From positions 141,691,902 to 141,755,901 of the forward strand of contig CM053276.1 in NCBI GenBank assembly GCA_028583415.1: a DNA stretch of 64,000 bases, given 5' to 3'. Shown in pieces: positions 57,901-64,000 of this stretch. The DNA is from Protea cynaroides. Lineage: Eukaryota > Streptophyta > Magnoliopsida > Proteales > Proteaceae. Position 1 is the first letter of the stretch. Every line of letters begins with the position of its first letter. A program made the position numbers and the translations under genes. The notes under the pieces are model-generated. The model had not been told where the DNA came from, ran no database searches, and saw nothing but the letters and a program-made list of their open reading frames with translations.

Positions 57901-60900
57901 GTGTCATTACTGTTCAAGGTTGTGAAACAGCAACGGTAGCCTTTCAAATCTTAACCTTTTAGCTTTATATTATGTCTTCGAAGCACAACCCTAGTAAAAA
58001 ACTTCTACCTTAGAACTCAAATACCTAAAATGACTTGGGACCACTTAGTTTGACATACCATACTATGTGAAACTTGTCCAAAATCCCCTGAAAACTGGAC
58101 CCAAATAATGTTTTTAATTTGACTAAAGTGAATAGAGAGAGTTTAAGACCCAAGTTTCAAAAATAGTCCTTGTTGCCCAAAAGTTGAGAATTTGAATAAG
58201 AAGTCCGCTGCTAATCTACCAACAACAGTTTAGTCATCTTTGCCTATTCTTCTGACCCTGTTCAATGCAACATGGCCACTGTGGCCTAATGAAGCTCTAG
58301 TGAGCCTCATGTGGAAATTTGTTTGCTGGATTTGGTTGACATGAGCATTTTCATACTCCCTGTCATTTGATTACATAACTATTTGATGTACACCAATGTT
58401 TATGTACTAGGGACTGTCATGGTATTCATAAATGTCTCTTCAAACTAACCTTCATTGGCTCATTGTACATTCATCCAAACTGAAATGATTTACTGTTCTT
58501 ATGAATGCTATAGTACTTGATTTATATGTTTATAGAAGTGCCTGTTTGTTACTTCAAGCTCCTGATAAGCTTTTGATGTTCAAGATTAATGCCTATATCA
58601 TTTTTTCCTGACAGCATGAAGGTTGTTGTGTAAAAATCCCAGGGTCAGTATAAGTCAACACTGGTATGCCCAGTTTGCAGCAAAGTTTCAGTAACTTTTG
58701 ACCCCTTTATGTACTTGTCATTGCCATTACCTTCAACTGCCACACGGTCAATGACAATAACTGTTTTTTATGGTGATGGAAGTGCCCTTCCCATGCCATA
58801 CACTGTGTCAGTGCTCAAACATGGTTGCTACAAAGATCTTACTCAGGCCTTGAGTAATGCATGCTGCTTAAAGAGTGATGAAAACATCTTACTTGCGGAG
58901 GTATTGTTACCTTACTATATTCTTGATACTTCTTCATTTAGATATTATTTTCTGCAGTCACTTAAGGTAGTTGATTCCCACTCTCCAGGTGTACGATCAT
59001 CGAATATATCGATACTTGGAGAAGCCTTGTGATCCATTATCTATTATAAAGGATGATGATTATATTGTAGCCTATCGACTTCCTAAAAACCACAATGAAT
59101 TAACAAGATTAGAGATAGCTCATCGAAGTAAGGGAAAGTAAGCCTCCTCCTCCCAGGCAATCCATACCTAGATAATCCTCATTTAGAGTTGCAGTAATTA
59201 TTTTTTTTCCCCTTTCACTGGTTTCACCATGTGGTTTTGTTTGGCACAAGCCTTTGCTATGATGGTATTCTTGTTCTATTTTGTGTCATGGCGGACATAT
59301 AAGGGTTTGGATGCTTTGCATTACTTAAAAATTGATTCTTCTTCTTCTCCTCTCTCACACGCACACAAATGGACACAAACCCTCTGTTTTAATGATATTC
59401 TTCTTCCTTTTTGTTCCACCTGATTATCATAAACAAAAGGATCATTTTCTCCAGAGCCACGTTGGACATGATTAATGGGGGGGAGTGGAGACGTTTTGGA
59501 ACACCACTCGTTACTTTTCTGGGAGAGGGTCCACAAACTGGAACTGATATCCAAATTGCCATACATAAAGTGCTTGCACCATTACAAAGAAAATCATATT
59601 TTTCTTTAACTCAGACCCATGCCGACAAAGAAAATGGCACTGCTCCAGGAGTTGATGTTGATCAATCAAACAGCTGCAACATGGAACTAGAGCAGACATC
59701 TAATGGAGGGTGTTCATACCAGCTCTCTGTAACTGATGATAAGGGATTGAGCTGCAGTCCCCTTGGAAATGATTCTATCATTGGGCCTTGTGAATCCATT
59801 AGGGTTTTGTTGGATTGGTCTGACAGAGAACATGATTTGTATGACACAAGCTTCCTCGAGGATCTTCCTGAGGTATGCAAAAGTGGCTTTGTAGGAAAAA
59901 AGACACGGCAGGAAGCAGTCTCTCTGTTTTCATGCTTGGAAGCCTTTCTGAAGGAGGAACCCTTGGGGCCTGATGACATGTGGTAATCTATTCTCACATC
60001 ACTATGATACATAGTTGTTTTACAGCCTAAGATATCTGTTAAAATGTTGTCTATTATTTTGCATTATTCTCTCGATGCAGGTATTGTCCTACCTGTAAGG
60101 AGCATAGACAAGCAACGAAGAAATTGGACTTGTGGCGGTTGCCAGAGATTTTAGTTGTTCACTTGAAACGATTTTCTTATAGCCGATATCTGAAGAACAA
60201 GCTTGACACCTTGGTGAATTTCCCTATCCATAATCTTGATTTAAGCAAGTATGTAAAGAGTAAGGGCACCGCTCATCAATCACTTGTATATGAGCTCTAT
60301 GCCATCAGCAACCATTATGGTGGCCTAGGAGGTGGCCACTACTCTGCATATGCGAAGGTAGGTCACCTAATCTTGTGCTTTATTCTTTGCTTGGACCCAT
60401 GCATTTTATAATTAAAGTAGTAATGAGTAGCTGCATTCTTCCCACTATATTTATGAACTTGTCTATTATGAATCTTGAAATGATTTTAAGAATATAAGTT
60501 TGCAACTTGGTCACGGAACCCCTTGTCGGTAAATCTAATCTCAGATATGTAGGTGAAACTCGGTATTAATGTCCTTGGAACATGTACCTGCTTGTATTTT
60601 TTTTCTTCCCTTTTCTTGTGGGGAGGATGATAGGAGGAAAATTGAAGGCTTTGGAAAACATGGAGTTAGACCTATGTATACCACAATACATTAAGATCCC
60701 TATGAAGTTTAGTAGGCCATATTTCCTCCTGAAATTGATGCCCTTCGTGAGATGATATGTTAAATGTTGGCTAACCTTAGATAGGTTAGCCTAAACTCGC
60801 TGAAACTTTTGCCCTTCTGGATATGGACCATAATAGTGTGCCTAATGGTTTGTTTACTGAATTTTGCAGTTAATTGACGAGGAGAGATGGTATCACTTTG

Positions 60901-61031
60901 ATGACAGTCATGTTTCTCTAGTTAACGAGGATGAGATCAGGACATCAGCAGGTTATGTATTGTTTTATCAAAGAGTTGAACCAAAGATGGATGCTGGAGG
61001 GTCATCTAAGTTTCATTCTCCAAGCAGCTGA
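45928..61031 (+). CDS. Ubiquitin-specific protease (C19; DUSP-UBL-USP, UBP9/10/11 group)
   Basis: Thirteen exons: 45928-46079, 50360-50617, 50745-50889, 53423-53482, 53561-53656, 54323-54721, 54833-54973, 56680-56850, 58643-58900, 58989-59137, 59455-59982, 60081-60357, 60870-61031. Phases agree and give 931 aa, normal for plant UBP9/10/11 proteins. The DUSP domain starts around EGNLYYVISNRWFLDWKRYT (41-60) and a ubiquitin-like part follows. The Cys box GLQNLGNTCFMNSAIQCL has the nucleophile near Cys334. Zinc-binding CPVC and CPTC pairs are present. The His box NHYGGLGGGHYSAYAK has His872, and FDDSHVSLV carries the third catalytic residue (about Asp890). It removes ubiquitin from proteins; substrates cannot be inferred. 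All introns are GT-AG except intron 4 (GC-AG). Introns 1, 3, 7 and 9 hold transposons. Start chosen for MTILDSG, conserved in relatives. Confidence 0.94.
47227..47984. mobile_element. Tourist-like (PIF/Harbinger) MITE with expanded ggt core
   Basis: Left gggcccgtttgataaaactt, right aagttttatcaaacaggcca, inverted over more than 40 bp (both continue through ctgcttctggattct-type text). Flanked by taa on both sides (47224-47226 and 47985-47987), the target preference of PIF/Harbinger. 758 bp, of which some 320 are microsatellite. Confidence 0.75.
47425..47750. repeat. (GGT)n-type microsatellite, about 325 bp
   Basis: Runs of ggt with ggtgggt and ggcggt variants. It yields false open frames of poly-Gly/Val/Trp on plus and poly-Pro/Thr/His on minus. 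Confidence 0.95.
48398..49228. mobile_element. hAT-like element with catagttgtcaagg ends, 831 bp
   Basis: Left catggttgtcaaggcatcgc, right ggctccttgataactatg, inverted. Near the left end are three 33-bp units ending ctttggttttttgggcg (48504-48600). No coding frame. The target duplication is unclear, but a deleted relative at 57623-57700 has a perfect 8-bp one. Confidence 0.6.
51375..53145 (+). mobile_element. RTE-like LINE remnant C
   Basis: Includes the endonuclease (IINTYALQVRLDASSDQQFW, then IIIGGDLNGHVGEDRRGYE with the GDLNGHVG box) and RT fingers (RRMNVGKTPSPDEVPMEIWK, LFNKIM...MLDEWRR). It ends in the palm region (IMDDLTRDI), so it lacks the 3' third seen in A and B. Several stops. A MITE interrupts it at 52054-52249. 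Confidence 0.8.
52054..52249. mobile_element. hAT-like MITE with 'aaatctcg' arms, copy 2, nested in LINE C
   Basis: Left gtcaaggttttaaatctggg, right gtcgagatttagaaata, inverted. Perfect 8-bp duplication tgctaaag (52046-52053 and 52250-52257). Confidence 0.75.
53483..53560 (+). other. GC-AG intron 4 of the UBP gene
   Basis: 78 bp. Exon 4 ends AAGAAG followed by gcatgt; the acceptor is ttatttacag. Only this GC donor joins LEKKK to VHIWDYF in frame; no GT lies at the junction. Confidence 0.85.
55485..55603. mobile_element. Small hAT-like MITE with gggtgtcca ends
   Basis: Left tagggggtgtccaaattg, right gactgtttgacacccctc, inverted. Flanks cctcagtg and cctcatag agree at 6 of 8. Same family style as 39274-40017. 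It lies in UBP intron 7. Confidence 0.5.
56586..56627. repeat. (CT)n microsatellite in UBP intron 7
   Basis: tctctctc run with one ccc interruption, 50 bp upstream of exon 8. Confidence 0.9.
57623..57700. mobile_element. 78-bp hAT MITE with perfect 8-bp target duplication
   Basis: Starts catagttgtcaaggcg and ends cgtcttgacaactatg; 13 bp of the ends are perfectly inverted. Flanked by gagtgaaa at 57615-57622 and 57701-57708. Interior tcgcctaggcgccctg is near-palindromic. It lies in UBP intron 8. Confidence 0.85.
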
Positions 61032-62288
61032 CGGTGATGCCCAGAGTACGGATAATAGCACTTAGCTATGTTTCTTTGATGGCTTTGGCTCTTTCCTGGG
61101 GCAGCACAGATTGTTTTGCCCTACAAAATTCTAGTCGAAAATGGATGATTTTTGTGGGTCGAAAATGGATGATTTTTGTGGGCTGAAGAACAGCCAAGCA
61201 GGTCCAGCTTTTGATTAATAAGGTAGGGTAGGAAGTGCAACTGGTGCGGGGGATGAAGAGTATCATTCAATGTCGAGGATAAATTGCTGGTTAAGTAAGA
61301 AGCAAATTAAATTATTTATTTTTGCAATGAAATTTTGAAGAGTTAATTTGGCAGTATACAATACCCTGAAATGGTACACAGGTTCGGCCTGCCCCAAGGA
61401 ATCATGCAAGTGGCCTACAGTCTTCGACGTGCCAGAAGTTTTGATCTTTACTCATTTACAGGGTTTAATTTTCAAACATGAACAGGAAATTTATGTTTCA
61501 TATTTATTCACTATATTGGTTATGATTGGTTGCAAGGAAAACTATAGGAAAAGAAATTAAGTTTCAATCTTGAAAGGGCAATTTTCCTAATCAATTTATA
61601 TTTACAATTATAAATTTATCGAACTAAGTAATATGAATGATTCAACTGAAGCGGTATTGTTTTAACGAGTCATAAAAGATTGTATTTTTTTGGGTTACAT
61701 GATATCACGTTTTATTCAGATAAACTCGAATTATATTAACAGTTCGTGTGTAATTTGGGTGCTAAAAAACCAAATAATAATAATAATAATAAATTCAAAA
61801 TAAAATTTGACAATTTTATTTTGGTAAGAATATAATTTCACATTTAATATGTGCCATTTTAAGTATTCAATGATTAATCCTTGCACATGTCTGGACTCTG
61901 GACTGAGAAAACATAATTTAACAATACTCGGGACTGAGACAACATAATTTAACGATTTTCCCTTACTTTATAGGTTATTAATGTTGTCAACAATCGATGG
62001 TGAGTTTATCAATACAAATTAACAGAATTAAAGTTCATTAGGCATACGAAAAGCCATCTGACCCGTTAATATTCCAAGTTATAAAACAATCTTATTCCCA
62101 GGTAAATCGCCAGTGTAAATTCATCGGAAATACTGTGAAATCAAAACCGAAAAAACATTAAATCATGAACCTTGAATCCTGAACTTAAAAAACCTAAAAG
62201 CTTAAACGATTCAATCTACACCTAAAACTTGGAGATGGTAAAACCTCATTGTTGTCCAATAAACTAGAGAATGGTTGTCCAATAAACA
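61032..62288. other. 3' flank of the UBP gene
   Basis: Likely 3' UTR up to roughly 61.6 kb, then AT-rich DNA with a 22-bp direct repeat (tcgaaaatggatgatttttg) at 61136-61181. No gene recognised. Confidence 0.35.

Positions 62289-62341
<53 letters not shown>
62289..62341. repeat. (GA)n microsatellite
   Basis: About 26 ga units. The Arg/Glu frame over it is an artefact. Confidence 0.95.
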
Positions 62342-62345
<4 letters not shown>

Positions 62346-63467
62346 GAGGGGGGTAGCACCACCATTACTGCTGTCTCTACTGTCATTGGAGATCTCCCTT
62401 GCCGAGTTGCCGTTGGCAGCGGTTGCAAGCGTTTCAAACTTTCAATTGAGTGGTAGTACGGTTGTAGTCTATTTCAAATGTCAACAACCAATGGTACACG
62501 TAAAGCACTATCTACATTACAGTAACAGTTGAGTTTCGGATTACCAGTTCACAATCTTCTCTAACCTTAATAAAATTTAAAAGAAAATTGGAACCTTTTA
62601 ATCTAATTAGCTGGCCAACATACAGAGAGTGCCGAATAGCAAGCAAAAGTTCCACCCGACGAATTGTTGGGAGGGAAATAAAAGAGAGATAGAGAGAGAG
62701 AGAAGAGATTCTTCCGACAGAAAATAATTGACAACCTGCAAAGGAAAAGGAAAAAGAGCAAAACGTCAAAAGAAAGCCAAAAGCAGTTACGATGCCACCC
62801 ATCAGAGAAAGAAAGATTAAAAGAAGAGAAGAACGGTGATTTAAATTAGGGACACAGTTTTGTGATTGGTCCAATTAGGAATGATCTCTGTTAATTGAGA
62901 AGAAGAAATGGACCACGGACTCACAGTGCAAAAATAGTTGTGATTTGAAGAGCTACTATTACTACTAGCTACCACATACACATACTGAGTGAAGAAGAAA
63001 ATAAGGGATTTTTACTTACTTTCCCACCTTTAATTTCTACTTCCGAAGCTCCTTTTAACGCCCTTTTGCCACCAGGAAAAGACGGTTATTATTACTGAGG
63101 CTTCCACGCTTTGAACCGTCGAAGAAGGCCTGAGAATTCTATGCTGAACAACTCACAAGAGTAGTGAAGAACTCAACCATCCACAAACCGCAGCAGCAAC
63201 GCCGACGAAATAAGTTCTCTCCTGAACACCGAGCACACGGCGTAAATACCATAAAAACACCCAACCAGTTAGCGATTTTTAGCCCAACAGCACCTCTTTT
63301 TCGACGAGGCTTTTACGATTCATTAAAAATATGTAGTCTGTAGTGCATTAATCCCATAAGCTTCCTGGCTTTCCAGAAAAGATGTTGGATTAATCTTATA
63401 TTACTTAAGTCCCAAACCTTGAGTGAGTGTCTCTTATACACATGAGAATATACATTACATGTGAGAA
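62342..63467. other. Intergenic DNA, no supported gene
   Basis: Purine-rich blocks (62680-62710, 62745-62830) could be the 5' UTR or promoter of a gene outside the window, but no coding start is supported. Confidence 0.3.
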
Positions 63468-63934
63468 TAAGGGTGTTAAAAGGTGTGGTTTCAGTTTTGT
63501 GATTCAATCAATTTGATTCAATTCAGTGCATGAAGGGGGGTCAAAGTAAAACCCAACTGTTTATACAACAATTTGAAAATGTTTACCAAAACCGATTAAT
63601 ATTCAGCTTGATTTAATCGATTTTCCATCTCAAGTCCCACATATATGAATAAAATAAAAATGAAACTTGATAAGATTTAATTTGTAGAATAATGTTTTCC
63701 AATATTGTGACAATATCTTTGTCCCTGGACATGCCAAAATCAAACATAATTCCTACTTACTTATAAACTAATAAACTTTTAAACAAACTTATAACTCAAT
63801 TTATCTATACCAAAAAAACAAACTTAAACAACATTATAATTAACTCTATGGATTCTAATCACTTTGACCGATGTAATTACTTTAAAATTGCACGGAACCA
63901 TTTAAACTGATTCACAGTTTTAACACCATTACAT
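63468..63934. mobile_element. hAT-like element with taagggtgtt ends
   Basis: Left taagggtgttaaaaggtgtg, right cagttttaacaccatta, inverted. Interior has the aaccgatttaa texture of 39274-40017. Target duplication not convincing. Confidence 0.5.
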
Positions 63935-64000
63935 TACATGAGTCCCTCAACTTACTACATCATCAAATTTTTTAGATAGAAACGCAAAACCCCTTGATCC

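Noticed and set aside
62275..62532. Arg/Glu-repeat frame
   Set aside because: Translation of a (GA)n microsatellite.

Overview
This window is plant nuclear DNA. It is AT-rich, has spliced protein genes of plant-specific or plant-typical families, and is crowded with angiosperm-type repeats: a Tat-like Ty3/gypsy element, RTE-like LINEs, a solo LTR, SINE pieces, and hAT, Mutator and Tourist-like MITEs. The species cannot be named from this. Very long, repeat-filled introns suggest a moderately large genome.

Layout. (1) 1.1-1.6 kb, minus strand: a complete single-exon PADRE/DUF4228 gene. (2) 3.5-10 kb: a 5'-truncated, decayed Tat-like Ty3/gypsy retrotransposon. It keeps RT, two RNase H blocks and an integrase with a lost catalytic Glu, then a 24-bp minisatellite, an antisense extra ORF that appears to contain its own intron, and part of a 3' LTR. 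(3) 9.7-18.7 kb: several foldback (Mutator-type) MITEs, a tRNA-like SINE, an orphan last exon of an alcohol dehydrogenase-like gene, an RRM-protein pseudogene with three in-frame stops, and a 250-bp direct repeat around a GC-rich foldback. (4) 19.45-36.95 kb, minus strand: a complete ten-exon CID-type (PAM2 + two RRMs) gene. Nine of its ten splice segments could be read codon by codon with canonical junctions, and its eighth intron is 15.3 kb long and holds two LINE remnants, a solo LTR, a SINE fragment and a MITE. (5) 37-45.9 kb: intergenic repeats, including two hAT-like elements and an LTR-like remnant. (6) 45.93-61.03 kb, plus strand: a complete 13-exon ubiquitin-specific protease of the DUSP-UBL-C19 type (931 codons), with one GC-AG intron and TE-filled introns. 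(7) 61-64 kb: non-coding flank with a GA microsatellite and another hAT-like element.

The three intact genes are unrelated in function: a small membrane-anchored-type PADRE protein, a PABP-interacting RNA-binding protein, and a deubiquitinase. There is no operon-like logic. The main interest is the transposon archaeology. Target-site duplications and paralogous empty sites can be read directly for several nested insertions, and one MITE family with 9-bp duplications recurs at least six times. I saw no wholly new system. The strongest unusual items are the 15.3-kb intron, the intron-bearing antisense ORF in the Tat-like element, and the foldback MITE family.
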